A stretch of DNA of 64,000 bases from Mesosutterella porci (GCF_022134585.1 NZ_JAKNCT010000001.1:124001-188000), one strand, 5' to 3'. Shown: positions 8,671 to 17,499, counted from the stretch's first letter. Notes: generated by a model not told the origin, from the letters alone. Program-made: numbers and translations.

Positions 8671-8727
8671 ATTACTACGTTATCGTATTAATATCCCGGT
8701 GCTTAATTAATTCCATATCGTAGTATT
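8671..8727. promoter_or_regulatory. Candidate operator of the esterase-MarR pair
   Basis: In an AT-rich island 20-75 bases before the esterase ATG, ATTACTACGTTAT (8671-8683) and ATATCGTAGTATT (8715-8727) form an inverted repeat matching 11 of 13 positions. TATCGTA also occurs twice directly (8681 and 8716). Since a MarR gene lies downstream of the esterase, this is a plausible autoregulatory site; that link is inference. Confidence 0.45.
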
Positions 8728-8746
8728 ACCCATAAGAAGACGCGCG

Positions 8747-9751
8747 ATGAAAAAAGCGAAACTGACGGCTTTTGCCGCGGCCGGCTGCCTTTTGATGGCA
8801 GGCAGCGCGCTGGCAATGGAAGTGAACGTGGATTCAGCCACGAAGAATATGCCCGGGAAAGTGGAAAGCCCCGAGCTTTCCGTGGCAGTGAAAACACCGC
8901 TCATCAACCAGATTTCCAATGTTGTCTATGAGCAGGTGCCCATGAGGGGCTACCCGAACGTGGCCATGAAAATGGACATCCTCCAGCCGAAGTCTGAGAA
9001 AAAGCTGCCGGCCATCGTTTATGTCACAGGCGGCGGCTTCATCAACGCCAACAAGGACAACGGCATCCAGCTTCGCATGCATCTGGCCGAAGCTGGCTAC
9101 GTAGTGGCGTCCATTCAGTACCGGGTCGCTCCCACCGTCCGCTTCCCGCAGCCGCTCGAAGACGTCAAGGCCTCCATCCGCTTTTTGAAGGCCCATGCTG
9201 ACCAGTTCGGCATCGACCCTGAGCGCGTGGGCATCGTAGGCGGCAGCGCCGGCGGGTATCTGACCGCCATGGCCGGCACCACCAGCGGCACCACCGCCTT
9301 TGACAAAGGGGACAACCTGAATTTTTCGAGTTCTGTGAAGGCTGCCGTTGACCTTTACGGCCTCTCAGACCTCACCCGCATTGGCGACGATTACAGCGGC
9401 GCCGTCAAGAAGACCCACCAGTCCGCCGGAGCCACCGAAGCCCTCTGGGTGAACGGCTCTCCCGTTTTCGGTGGAAAGGACGGAGGCATCCTGGCTGACA
9501 AAGAGGCGGCGGAAAAAGCGAACCCCATTTCCTACATTTCCAAAACGAGCGCCCCGATGCTTCTCATGCACGGGACGAAGGACACCGTGGTTTCTCCGAG
9601 CCAGACGGACCTCCTCTTTCAGGCTCTCCAGAAAAACCGCATTCCTTCCAAGCGCTATCTCGTGGAAGGAGCCGCCCATGGCGGCATCTACTGGAACCAG
9701 AAAGAGGTCTTGGACATCATCACCCGGTTCTTTGATTCCTATTTGAAGTAA
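8747..9751 (+). CDS. Exported alpha/beta hydrolase (esterase/lipase, BD-FAE type)
   Basis: The product is 334 residues with an N-terminal signal peptide (KKAKLTAFAAAGCLLMAGSALA). The oxyanion-hole region reads YVTGGGFINAN, the nucleophile elbow GGSAGG, the acid MHGTKDTVVSP and the histidine AAHGG, together the expected Ser-Asp-His triad. It would cleave carboxyl esters in the periplasm. The match is to the esterase/lipase group that also contains feruloyl esterase-like enzymes. A MarR gene follows after 59 bases and an AT-rich palindromic promoter precedes it, so expression is probably induced by a small aromatic ligand or the substrate. Confidence 0.85.
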   Translation: MKKAKLTAFAAAGCLLMAGSALAMEVNVDSATKNMPGKVESPELSVAVKTPLINQISNVVYEQVPMRGYPNVAMKMDILQPKSEKKLPAIVYVTGGGFINANKDNGIQLRMHLAEAGYVVASIQYRVAPTVRFPQPLEDVKASIRFLKAHADQFGIDPERVGIVGGSAGGYLTAMAGTTSGTTAFDKGDNLNFSSSVKAAVDLYGLSDLTRIGDDYSGAVKKTHQSAGATEALWVNGSPVFGGKDGGILADKEAAEKANPISYISKTSAPMLLMHGTKDTVVSPSQTDLLFQALQKNRIPSKRYLVEGAAHGGIYWNQKEVLDIITRFFDSYLK

Positions 9752-9810
9752 CCGGGAGGGGGCGGGAGCGCACGCGGCGCTCCCCGGGTGCTCCCCTTAA
9801 AGGAGTGAAC

Positions 9811-10227
9811 ATGGAACTGGACAGCACGCTGGGGTTCATCCTGGGCCGGGTTTCCCGAAAGGTCCATTACCGGCTGGATGACATTTTCAAGTCCCGCCAT
9901 ATGACCATTGAACAGTGGGTGGGGCTTCGCATCATCCATGAGGACGGCCCGCTCTGCCAGAAGAAACTGGCCGACCGCATGGAGAAAAACCAGAATACGA
10001 CGAAGGCGCTGGTGGATCGACTCGAGGACAAAGGCCTCATCCGGAGGACCGTGGATCCCGGCGACAGGCGCAACCTGACCCTCACCCTCACAGATCAGGG
10101 GCTTGACCTCTTGTGCTCCCTCTCTCCCCTGGAGGCCGAGGTGAACGCTCTCATTGAAGGCTCACTCACGCAAAAGCAGACGGAAACGTTAAAAAATCTT
10201 CTGCTGAAGCTCGAAAAGAAGTTGTAA
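9811..10227 (+). CDS. MarR family transcriptional regulator
   Basis: The product is about 138 residues. The winged helix spans roughly residues 30-95, with the recognition helix region KNQNTTKALVDRLEDKGLI and the wing RRTVDPGDRRNLTLTLTDQG, both classic MarR sequence. AGGAG ends five bases before the ATG at 9811; the in-frame GTG at 9805 overlaps that site and is unlikely. It probably represses the upstream esterase and itself through the inverted repeat at 8671-8727. Confidence 0.88.
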   Translation: MELDSTLGFILGRVSRKVHYRLDDIFKSRHMTIEQWVGLRIIHEDGPLCQKKLADRMEKNQNTTKALVDRLEDKGLIRRTVDPGDRRNLTLTLTDQGLDLLCSLSPLEAEVNALIEGSLTQKQTETLKNLLLKLEKKL

Positions 10228-10319
10228 AGCAGGGTAAAAATGCCTTCATGAAGGCTGCCGCCCCGGGCACGCCCTCTCCGCGGAGCGAGGCCTCCCCCAG
10301 GGGAAGGCCTCACCTGGGG

Positions 10320-11125
10320 TCAGGGGCGGCGGCGCAGGGTCGGAATTCCGCCGCGGACGACGACCGCCTCGAGGCCCGCCGCCTCGACTCTCGAGCGGCC
10401 CGACTCGGTGCAGATCACCCGGCCGGGCTGTCTGGCGACTGTCCCCCTGAACAGAACCTTCCTGCCCTCGACGAGCGTGAGCACGGCCTTTTGCGACACG
10501 GGGTCGTAGACGGTGACGTCTGCGTCAGCCCCGGGCGTGAAATGTCCTTTCCGGCCTTCGAGTCCGAGCATCCGGGCCGGAAGCAGCGAGGTCTTCAGAG
10601 CGAATTCAGCCAGCGTCATGCCGGCCAGCTCCTGAATGCACAGCCCCTGCTCGAGGATCACGTTGCAGGCGATGCCCCCGCCGTCCGTTGAAATGGCATC
10701 CACCAGAAAAGTGCTGTCCGAGCGCCGTGCGGCGGCCAAAAACACGCGAGAAGAAAACGGGGTGACGCGGTCGAACGCGCAGCCGCATCCCGGGTGACTC
10801 TCCAGCCACTCCACACCCTCGTCTCCCGAGACGAGCCCGATCGAGCCGCGCGAGTCGGGCTTCACGAGCTGAAGGACATGGTCTCGTATGGCGCGGCTGA
10901 CCTCCCGGCGGTCGCACCCGTAGCCAAAGCGCGCCGGCGTCCTGCGCATGACGTGCGAGGCGACCAGGCCGTTCCCGTCAAACGACACCATCCAGCCGCT
11001 TCGATCAGAGACATAGCTTTCGCTCACGATTTCAGGATGCACTTCCAGAAGAGCGCTCGCGCGGCGGAATTCGGAGAGCACATCGTCGACATAGCCCCTG
11101 CAGTAGGCGTTGATGTGCGCCAGGT
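10320..11125 (-). pseudogene. Amidohydrolase, C-terminal two-thirds only, cut by a group II intron
   Basis: The minus-strand frame from about 11125 to 10320 encodes some 265 residues of an amidohydrolase of the dihydroorotase/N-acyl-amino-acid deacylase type. Visible parts are DAISTDGGG with the late metal aspartate, the helix MTLAEFALKTSLLPARMLGL, and the closing beta-sandwich GHFTPGADADVTVYDP. The N-terminal half with the HxH metal site is absent. At about 11125 the frame passes directly into intron-encoded reverse transcriptase sequence in another frame. The gene is therefore a dead remnant created by insertion or recombination. Confidence 0.7.
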
Positions 11126-11816
11126 GCTTGCTCCATGTCTTTCAAAGTGAGCCGGCAGTTGTCTGACGGTCATGCCGTCAACCCCCCGCAGCTCCCTTGT
11201 TTGCCATCACCCTGCGGCATGCTTCGCGCATGTTTTCGGGTGATAGGACTTCTTCCAGCGTTATCACTGGTTACCCCCTGTGTTCGTCCAGTGCACAGGC
11301 CCCGTCGCCTTTTCGACCCGTCTGGCCGCTCTCGTTCGGTTTCGGATTCCGTCCATTGCCGTCGGAGGCGATCTGCTTCCTATCGTTCGACTTTTACAGC
11401 TGCTGTCGCCGGGTTCGGGAGAGCTGTACGCTCTACTTACAAGTTCGAATTCGGCCCTTCGGCGCTTCCGCCTGCTACGGCCTCTGCTGACTTCCTTGTC
11501 GATATGCCTTGGCTTCTCGACCGCGGCAGCCCTGCGGCATCGTCAAGGATCTCCCCAGGTCTCACACGTGTGCTTTGCGTCCTGCCTGCTGGATCTACGC
11601 CGGCTCCTTCCGTATCGATATGGGGTTAACAGAATGTGGCCTGCTCTCCCGGAGTCGTCGCCTCATATCCAGTTCCTGTTCGTCAGGCTGACGTTTTGCT
11701 ATCGGCTTCCTTCATCAGTTTGTTACCTCCCTGACTCTGCCGAGTCGCTAGTCCTTCCCTCGATCGGGCGGACGGTGGACTTTCCCCACTGGTCACACGT
11801 GCGCTGCTGGACGCAC
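11125..11816 (-). mobile_element. 5' half of a class C group II intron, truncated
   Basis: On the minus strand the element begins GTGCGTCCAGC at 11816, followed by the typical domain I words GTGTGACC, AAAGTCCACC and GGGAGGTAACAAA. At 11267 a reverse transcriptase frame starts (ITLEEVLSPENMREACRRV, then ANKGAAG). One extra G in a run of six near 11197 shifts it before VDGMTVRQLPAHFERHG. After about 50 codons the intron stops abruptly against the amidohydrolase remnant. Its first 302 bases are repeated at 37896-38197. It sits immediately after the terminator of the rubrerythrin gene, the usual site for class C introns. Confidence 0.75.
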
Positions 11817-11819
11817 CAC

Positions 11820-11850
11820 AAAAAAAGCAGCGGGAATTACTCTCGCTGCT
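11820..11850 (-). terminator. Terminator of the rubrerythrin gene
   Basis: The minus strand reads a stem GCAGCG...CGCTGC followed by seven T, about 100 bases after the rubrerythrin stop. The group II intron begins three or four bases beyond the T run. Confidence 0.75.
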
Positions 11851-11949
11851 TTCTGCCCTGTCGCTTCGCCAAGGACGGACCCGGTGGACCTTCAGGGCGG
11901 GCTCAGAGTCCTGAGGGCCCGCGGCTGCGGGGCTTCAGGACGCATCGCA

Positions 11950-12519
11950 TTACTTGCCGAAGTAGCGGTCAAGCAGGCCCTTGAAGGCCCTGCCGTGGCG
12001 GGCTTCGTCGCGGGCCATCTCGTGGACCGTGTCGTGGATCGCGTCGAGATTAAGAGCCTTCGCGCGCTTGGCGAGGTCGGTCTTGCCGGCGGTCGCGCCG
12101 TTTTCGGCCTCAACGCGCATCTCGAGGTTCTTCTTGGTGGAGTCCGTGATCACTTCACCCAGCAGTTCGGCGAACTTCGCGGCGTGCTCGGCTTCCTCGT
12201 GAGCGGCCTTCTCGTAGTACAGGCCGATCTCGGGGTAGCCCTCGCGGAAAGCGACGCGGGACATGGCCAGATACATGCCGACTTCAGAGCACTCGCCCTG
12301 GAAGTTGGCGCGGAGGTCGTTCTTGATGTCCTCAGGGACGTCCTTGGCAACGCCCACCACATGCTCGGCGGCCCAGGTGAGCTCGCCCTCGACCGGGACG
12401 AACTTGGACTTCGGCTGATGGCAGGTCGGGCAGGTCCAGGTATCCGGCAGGTCGGCGAACTTCACGCCTTCCTTTTCCTCGTCGTAGATATGGCCGCAAA
12501 CAGTGCAACGGTATTTCAT
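11950..12519 (-). CDS. Rubrerythrin with N-terminal rubredoxin domain
   Basis: The product is 189 residues. A rubredoxin-like domain comes first ([16 protein letters not shown] and [13 protein letters not shown], two CxxC pairs binding one iron), then a four-helix ferritin-like domain with diiron ligands in [28 protein letters not shown] and [11 protein letters not shown]. The order is that of reverse rubrerythrins, which reduce hydrogen peroxide and oxygen in the cytoplasm of anaerobes. AAAGGAGAACCT precedes the ATG at 12519; the longer open frame upstream is not used. It stands alone with its own terminator. Confidence 0.93.
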   Translation of the reverse strand: MKYRCTVCGHIYDEEKEGVKFADLPDTWTCPTCHQPKSKFVPVEGELTWAAEHVVGVAKDVPEDIKNDLRANFQGECSEVGMYLAMSRVAFREGYPEIGLYYEKAAHEEAEHAAKFAELLGEVITDSTKKNLEMRVEAENGATAGKTDLAKRAKALNLDAIHDTVHEMARDEARHGRAFKGLLDRYFGK

Positions 12520-12990
12520 AGGTTCTCCTTTATGAGTTATTTTCCGGCCTCGCCGGCTGCTCGTCCGGCCGCTTCCGGGCTCTGCCCGGAACCGGGGCCG
12601 CAACGCTCTCTTTCCGGCGCGGCTGCAGGGCAGTTTATCAGTCCCACCGGGGCTCAAAGAGACTTTTGTGTAACTTTTCGTACTGAAGAAAATCCGACCG
12701 CTGCCGCCTCCCGTCCCAATGGCCTCCCCTTAAGCCGGAAGACCGAGAAAAGGCCTGATTCTTTCGTCGCCCGGACAACGCCCCGCCCTTTTGCTTCTTC
12801 TCCCCTGCGAAGCCCGGAGGAAAGGCGCTTTCCGGCCCGGTCCGGGAAGGACACCGCCGGAGCCTCAAGATGAGATTAATTTTCAATTAATTAATGAAGA
12901 CTCTCCGCGGCCACGTCCGCCTACGAATCATCGGAAAGCCTGTCATACGAAGGGTCTAGGCCTTCTGCGCTGCGACTCTGGCGAGGACAG
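12520..12990. other. Intergenic region without a convincing gene
   Basis: About 470 bases between rubrerythrin and the dmsA operator region. It contains GC-rich sequence with short open frames of biased composition on both strands and an AT-rich patch (TTAATTTTCAATTAATTAATG) near 12875-12897. I see no supportable gene, tRNA or terminator. Confidence 0.5.
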
Positions 12991-13045
12991 CCCAATGTCA
13001 AAAATTAAAAACCGCTCTCTGCGGACTGTCAAATTTGACATTGGG
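12991..13045. promoter_or_regulatory. Long inverted repeat upstream of dmsA
   Basis: CCCAATGTCAAA (12991-13002) and TTTGACATTGGG (13034-13045) are a perfect 12-base inverted repeat. The right arm also overlaps the palindrome TGTCAAATTTGACA (13027-13040). The site lies about 175-230 bases before the dmsA ATG and is a strong candidate operator or a hairpin in the leader. TGTCAAA occurs again as a tandem repeat before dsbL. Confidence 0.5.
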
Positions 13046-13218
13046 GACGGGGAATGTCCTCTTTTGCAAAACTCCCGGGCCCGCAAGAATATCCCCGCCA
13101 ATGCGATCCCGCGGCCCGAAAGAGGCCCCAGAAGAGACGGATCGCCCGAGACTTCCCGCTTTTTCCGGATGCGGCTCCCCGCGCCCTTCCCGAAAACCGA
13201 ACACAAGGAGACAACAAC

Positions 13219-15618
13219 ATGGGCGTTGATTTTTTTCACCCCAGAACAGACCGGAGAACTTTCCTTAAGTCCGCCGCCGCGGCAGGCGCCGCGCTGGGGC
13301 TTCAGATGATGCCGGTCCCCCGCGCGGTCGCTGCCGCCGTGGACGAGCTGGGCAGCTACAAGTGGTGCGCCTGCGTCATCAACTGCGGGCAGCGCTGCCC
13401 GGTGCGCTGCTTTACCCGCAACGGTCAGGTGATCCGCATCGAAACCGACAACTCCCAGCCCGACGGCAACGTCCCGCGCCAGATCCGCGCCTGCCAGCGC
13501 GGCCGCTCGATGCGCCAGCGCATTTATTCCCCCGACCGTCTGCGCTACCCGATGAAGCGCGTGGGCGAGCGCGGCGACGGGAAATTCCAGCGCATTTCCT
13601 GGGACGAGGCCGTGAAGACCATCGCCTCCGAATGGAAGCGCATCAAGGCCCGCTACGGCAACGAAGCCATCTACTGGCAGTACTGCTCGGGCCAGCAGTC
13701 GCTCGTGAGCTCGCGCCGCGCCTGGCAGCGCCTCATGAACCTGATGGGCGGATACCTGAAATACTACGGCTCGTACTCGAACGCACAGCTTTCCGCCTCC
13801 TTCCCCATGACCTACGGCGGACGCCCGGCCTCCCTGCCCTCCGAGATCGCGCACGCCGAACTGTACGTGCTCTTCGGCAACAACCCGCTGGTCAACCGCC
13901 CCTCGGGCGGCGGCAAGGGCTACCAGATTGACCTCGCCCGCGCGCGCCATCGCCCGCGCATGATCCTCATCGACCCGGCCTTCACCGACACCGCGACGTC
14001 CCGCGCCGACCAGTGGATCCCGATCCGTCCGGGCACGGACGCCGCCCTGGTCAACGCCCTCGCCTACGAGTTCATCATGCACAAGTGGATTGACCAGGCC
14101 TTCCTCGACAAGTACTGCGTCGGCTTTGACGAGAAGACGCTGCCGAAATCCGCTCCTGCGCATTCCGACTACCGCTCCTACATTATGGGAGAAGGGCCGG
14201 ACAAGACCCCGAAGACGCCGGAATGGGCGGCTCCGATCACGGGCATCCCGGTCGACGTCATCCGTAACCTCGCCCGGGAAATGGGCACCACCAAGCCTCT
14301 GTTCGTCTCTCAGGGCTGGGGTCCGCAACGCCAGGCCAACGGCGAGGAAACGGCCCGGGCCATCGCGATGGTGCCGATCCTGCTGGGCCAGATCGGCCTG
14401 CCCGGAACCAACTCGGGCGAACACGAAGGCAACACACCCTTCCCTGCCGTCTACCTGCCCGTAGGCAAAAACCCCGTGAAGGCCAGCATTCCGGTCTACC
14501 TGTGGACCGACGCCATTTACCGCGGCAAGGAGATGACCCGCAGAACCGACGCTCTGAAAGGCGCGGAAAAGCTCACGCAAAACATCAAGATGATCGTCAA
14601 CTCCGGCGGAAACACGATGATCAACCAGCACGGAGACGTGAACTGGACCGACAAGCTGCTGCGCGATACGAGCAAGCTCGAGTTCCTCGTGGTCTGCGAC
14701 AACATGATGACGCCTTCAGCCCGCTACGCGGACATCCTGCTGCCCGACACGCTCGGTCCTGAAACCGATGACATCGCCAGCAACGGCGGCAGCCACGGCG
14801 ACGTGGCCGGGCTGCTCGCGATCCAGAAGGCGGTCGAGCCGCAGTTCGAGCAGCTTCCGTCCTGGGAAATCTGCCGCCGCATCGCCCGGGAGCTCGGGCT
14901 CGAAGACAAGTACACCGAAGGCCGCACCCAGATGGACTGGGTGAAATGGTGCTATGTGGAAACCCGCAAGAAGGTGAAGCAGCTTCCGGACTTCGACACT
15001 TTCTGGAAAAACGGCATGGCCAAGGTCTGGGGCTACCGCAAGGACCCGATCGCCCTCGAGAAATTCCGCGAGGATCCGGCCAAGAACAAACTGAAGACCC
15101 CCTCGGGCAAGATCGAGATTTACTCCGAACGGCTTGCCAAGGAGGTCAAGGACTGGGTGCTGCCCAAAGGCGACGGCATTTCTCCGATTCCGGTTTTCCG
15201 CCCGACCTGGGACATGCCCGGGGACCCGAAGGCAAAGAAATACCCGCTCCAGTGCTTCGGCTTCCACGGTCACGGCCGCATCCATTCGACCTTCCACAAC
15301 CTGCCCTGGCTGCGCGAGCTGCATCCCGACGTGGTTTTCATGAACTCGCTCGACGCTGAAAAGCGCGGCATCAAGGACGGGGACAAGGTGCACATCTTCA
15401 ACGGCCGCGGCATCGTGGAGCTCCCCGCCCGGGTGACCCCGCGCCTCATGCCCGGTGTCTGCACCATCCCGCAGGGGGCCTGGTACAAGCCCGTGATGGA
15501 AAACGGCCGGAAGGTGGACGTTGGCGGCTGCATCAACACGCTGACCGCGCACCGCCCGAGTCCGTATGCAAAGGGCAATGCCCAGCACAACATTCTGGTT
15601 GAGATTCGAAAGATCTGA
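13219..15618 (+). CDS. dmsA: DMSO reductase-like molybdoenzyme, catalytic subunit
   Basis: The product is 799 residues with a TAT signal (DRRTFLKSAAAAGAALGLQ). The FeS region CACVINCGQRCPVRC and RACQRGRSMRQRIYSPDRL closely follow the DmsA/YnfE pattern. YGSYSNAQLS supplies the serine molybdenum ligand of DMSO reductases. The C-terminal part contains the cofactor-binding VFMNSLDAEKRGIKDGD. It would reduce S- or N-oxides at the periplasmic face. The ATG at 13219 is preceded by AAGGAG; the frame is open further upstream but without a start signal. Its ferredoxin subunit follows directly. No DmsC membrane anchor follows; instead an intron fragment begins 50 bases after the operon. Confidence 0.88.
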   Translation: MGVDFFHPRTDRRTFLKSAAAAGAALGLQMMPVPRAVAAAVDELGSYKWCACVINCGQRCPVRCFTRNGQVIRIETDNSQPDGNVPRQIRACQRGRSMRQRIYSPDRLRYPMKRVGERGDGKFQRISWDEAVKTIASEWKRIKARYGNEAIYWQYCSGQQSLVSSRRAWQRLMNLMGGYLKYYGSYSNAQLSASFPMTYGGRPASLPSEIAHAELYVLFGNNPLVNRPSGGGKGYQIDLARARHRPRMILIDPAFTDTATSRADQWIPIRPGTDAALVNALAYEFIMHKWIDQAFLDKYCVGFDEKTLPKSAPAHSDYRSYIMGEGPDKTPKTPEWAAPITGIPVDVIRNLAREMGTTKPLFVSQGWGPQRQANGEETARAIAMVPILLGQIGLPGTNSGEHEGNTPFPAVYLPVGKNPVKASIPVYLWTDAIYRGKEMTRRTDALKGAEKLTQNIKMIVNSGGNTMINQHGDVNWTDKLLRDTSKLEFLVVCDNMMTPSARYADILLPDTLGPETDDIASNGGSHGDVAGLLAIQKAVEPQFEQLPSWEICRRIARELGLEDKYTEGRTQMDWVKWCYVETRKKVKQLPDFDTFWKNGMAKVWGYRKDPIALEKFREDPAKNKLKTPSGKIEIYSERLAKEVKDWVLPKGDGISPIPVFRPTWDMPGDPKAKKYPLQCFGFHGHGRIHSTFHNLPWLRELHPDVVFMNSLDAEKRGIKDGDKVHIFNGRGIVELPARVTPRLMPGVCTIPQGAWYKPVMENGRKVDVGGCINTLTAHRPSPYAKGNAQHNILVEIRKI

Positions 15619-15638
15619 TGCAACGGGAGACTATCAGC

Positions 15639-16250
15639 ATGACACAGAAAGGCTTTTACATTGATACGACCCGCTGCGCGGGCTGCAGGACCTGCTCGGT
15701 GGCCTGCAAGGATCTGAAGAACACCCCGGCGGGGATGAACTTCCGGCGCGTGACCGAATTCGAAGGCGGCGGCTGGCAGAAGAACTGGGACGGAACCTGG
15801 CGGCAGGACGTCTTTGCCTATTACATTTCAATCAGCTGCAACGAATGCTCGGATCCGGCCTGCGTCAAGGTCTGCCCGACCCACGCGCACCACAAGCGCG
15901 CCGAGGACGGCCTGGTCGTCATCGACCAGGAGAAGTGCATCGGCTGCGGGGCCTGCGCCAAGGCCTGTCCCTACGGCGCGCCGCAGCTCGACCAGGCGAT
16001 CGGGAAAATGCGCAAGTGCGACGGTTGCGTTGACCGCACGAGCCGCGGGCTTCAACCCGTTTGCGTCGAGAGCTGCCCGGAGCGGGCCATCGAGTTCGGC
16101 GACATCGATATGCTGAGAAAGAAGCACGGAGAGTGCGCGGAAATCGCGCCTCTGCCCTCGGCCTCCCTGACGAAGCCCAACCTCGTGATCAAGCCGTGCC
16201 GCACGGCCAAGCCCGTGGGCTTCAAGGGCGGCACCGCGCATAAATTCTGA
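15639..16250 (+). CDS. dmsB: DMSO reductase ferredoxin subunit
   Basis: About 203 residues, with four [4Fe-4S] cysteine groups: CAGCRTCSVACKD, CNECSDPACVKVCPTHAHHK, CIGCGACAKACPYGAPQ and CDGCVDRTSRGLQPVCVESCP. It starts TQKGFYIDTTRC, as DmsB proteins do. The ATG at 15639 has GGGAG ten bases upstream; an in-frame ATG at 15618 overlaps the dmsA stop by one base and is also possible. It transfers electrons from the quinol-oxidising partner to DmsA. The partner is missing from the locus. Confidence 0.9.
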   Translation: MTQKGFYIDTTRCAGCRTCSVACKDLKNTPAGMNFRRVTEFEGGGWQKNWDGTWRQDVFAYYISISCNECSDPACVKVCPTHAHHKRAEDGLVVIDQEKCIGCGACAKACPYGAPQLDQAIGKMRKCDGCVDRTSRGLQPVCVESCPERAIEFGDIDMLRKKHGECAEIAPLPSASLTKPNLVIKPCRTAKPVGFKGGTAHKF

Positions 16251-16264
16251 TTTCCGAAAAGCGC

Positions 16265-16287
16265 GCCGAGGCGCATGTCGCCTTGGC
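16265..16287 (+). terminator. Possible hairpin after dmsB
   Basis: GCCGAGGCG and CGCCTTGGC form a nine-base stem with a five-base loop, 15 bases after the dmsB stop. It has no T run, because the sequence beyond it is the 3' flank of a group II intron fragment. Confidence 0.4.
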
Positions 16288-16299
16288 GAAGCGGTCGAA

Positions 16300-17318
16300 A
16301 TCGGGTAGAGAGTGACCTCACGGTCACTCCCTCCCACACCGCATTGCCCCAGTGAGGGCTGCGGACATGCCGTTCGGCATCCGGCGGTTTTCAAACGTAA
16401 GAGGCGGGCTTACTGCATCTCGAGGACGCTGAAAAGCCCCATCCGCTTGAAGAAGCTGTTGTCGAACGCTTGCCGCATGTGGAGGGCTTTCGAATTCCAC
16501 CACGCCCCGCGACCGTTGACCGAGCTCTTCCATGCTCTTTCGGGGGCTATGCCCCTTCTGATCAGATTTCGCTCTCTCGTCCGCGGGTTCTTCCACGCAA
16601 TCCCTATGAGCTTGCGCAGACGTCGTCTGATGTGAATGTCGAGTTCCTCGAAGACGCCCCTGCGTTCGTCCAGTCTGAAGTACTGTCTCCATCCTCGCAG
16701 GACTGGGTTTAGCCGCGCGATGGCTGCGCGCAGGGAAGTTCCTCGCGCACAGTAGAAGATGTCCTTCTGTTTGTCACGGAGCCGTCCGAAGCTTTTCGGG
16801 TGCGCGCTGGGCGCACCTGTTGTGCCGATGAAGGTGTAGCCGAGAAATTTCGCTCTGTTAGGGCGAAACACGCCGCTCTTGTCGCGATTGACTCGCAGCT
16901 TGAGCGTCCCCTCTATAAAAGCGATTAAGTTCTCGAACACTCGTTCCCCCGCTCTCCTCGATCTGACGTAAACATTGTTATCGTCAGCATACCGGGTAAA
17001 TCGCAGGCCCCGCTTTTCGAGGTATTTGTCCAGTTCGTCCAGAACGATCAGGGACAAAATCGGGCTGAGCGGCGACCCCTGCGGAGTTCCTTCATCCCTC
17101 GCCTGTACCATGCCTTCCGTCATGATGCCCGTGCGAAGGTATCGGCGGATGAGCCTCAGGAGCATCTTGTCTTCGATGTGCTTTTCCAGTTTCGACATCA
17201 GGCGATCATGGTTGACGGTATCGAAGAATTTCGCGAGGTCCATTTCCACCACGCAGCTGTACCCTTCGGCTATGTACCTTTGGGCCTGTTCGACGGCCTG
17301 ATGGGCACTCCTCCCGGG
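16300..17318 (-). mobile_element. 3' part of a group II intron with reverse transcriptase
   Basis: The minus strand holds most of the intron-encoded protein followed by a domain V-like hairpin (CCGGATGCCGAACGGCATGTCCG split around the loop, 16361-16384) and a domain VI-like hairpin with arms AGTGACC/GGTCACT. It ends CTCTACCCGAT at 16300, a normal group II 3' end. The 5' half of the intron is absent: at 17318 the sequence changes to the interior of an unrelated plus-strand gene. It is complementary in extent, but not contiguous, to the 5' half at 11125-11816. Confidence 0.75.
16410..17318 (-). pseudogene. Group II intron reverse transcriptase/maturase, N-terminally truncated
   Basis: About 300 residues of an LtrA-type protein. 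The remaining order is the RT core (VVEMDLAKFFDTVNHDRLMS, GTPQGSPLSPILS, RYADDNNVYVRS with the catalytic YADD), the thumb, and the maturase domain (LNPVLRGWRQYFRL). The first 100-120 residues are lost at the junction near 17318. The frame remains open, so the loss was probably by recombination rather than slow decay. It cannot be functional for splicing its own intron here. Confidence 0.85.
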
Positions 17319-17319
17319 C

Positions 17320-17499
17320 GCCCTCACCAAGGAGCTGCTGTCGCGCGGGAAGGACGTGCAGGTGATTCACGGCTTCGATACGGTCGAACACGCAAAAGCC
17401 TACCTTGTGAGCGATCTTTTCAAGAACGACGTCTTCGTGAGGCTGGAGCCTACCTGGAGCGCTGAGCCCGAGGTAAGGATCTATAAGGTGGCCGGCTGA
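17320..17499 (+). pseudogene. C-terminal fragment of an unidentified gene cut by the intron
   Basis: A plus-strand frame of 59 codons reads ALTKELLSRGKDVQVIHGFD, then a segment with AKAYLVSDLFKNDVF and a final EPEVRIYKVAG before TGA at 17497. The composition is protein-like and the frame is followed by a good terminator, so it is the tail of a real gene whose front was replaced by intron sequence at about 17320. The short ferredoxin-like beta-alpha pattern resembles antibiotic biosynthesis monooxygenase (ABM) domains, but this is weak. Confidence 0.55.

Noticed and set aside
11280-11984. Plus-strand frames with protein-like text within the intron region
   Set aside because: They are read antisense to the group II intron's domain I and the rubrerythrin 3' flank. 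Their near copy at 37949-38203 follows RNA conservation, not codon conservation.
12943-14631. A 562-codon minus-strand frame
   Set aside because: It lies opposite dmsA and has the His/Val/Arg-rich composition of an antisense shadow.
17178-17465. A 95-codon plus-strand frame crossing the intron boundary
   Set aside because: It joins antisense intron sequence to the wrong frame of the truncated gene. The true fragment there is in a different frame, 17320-17499.
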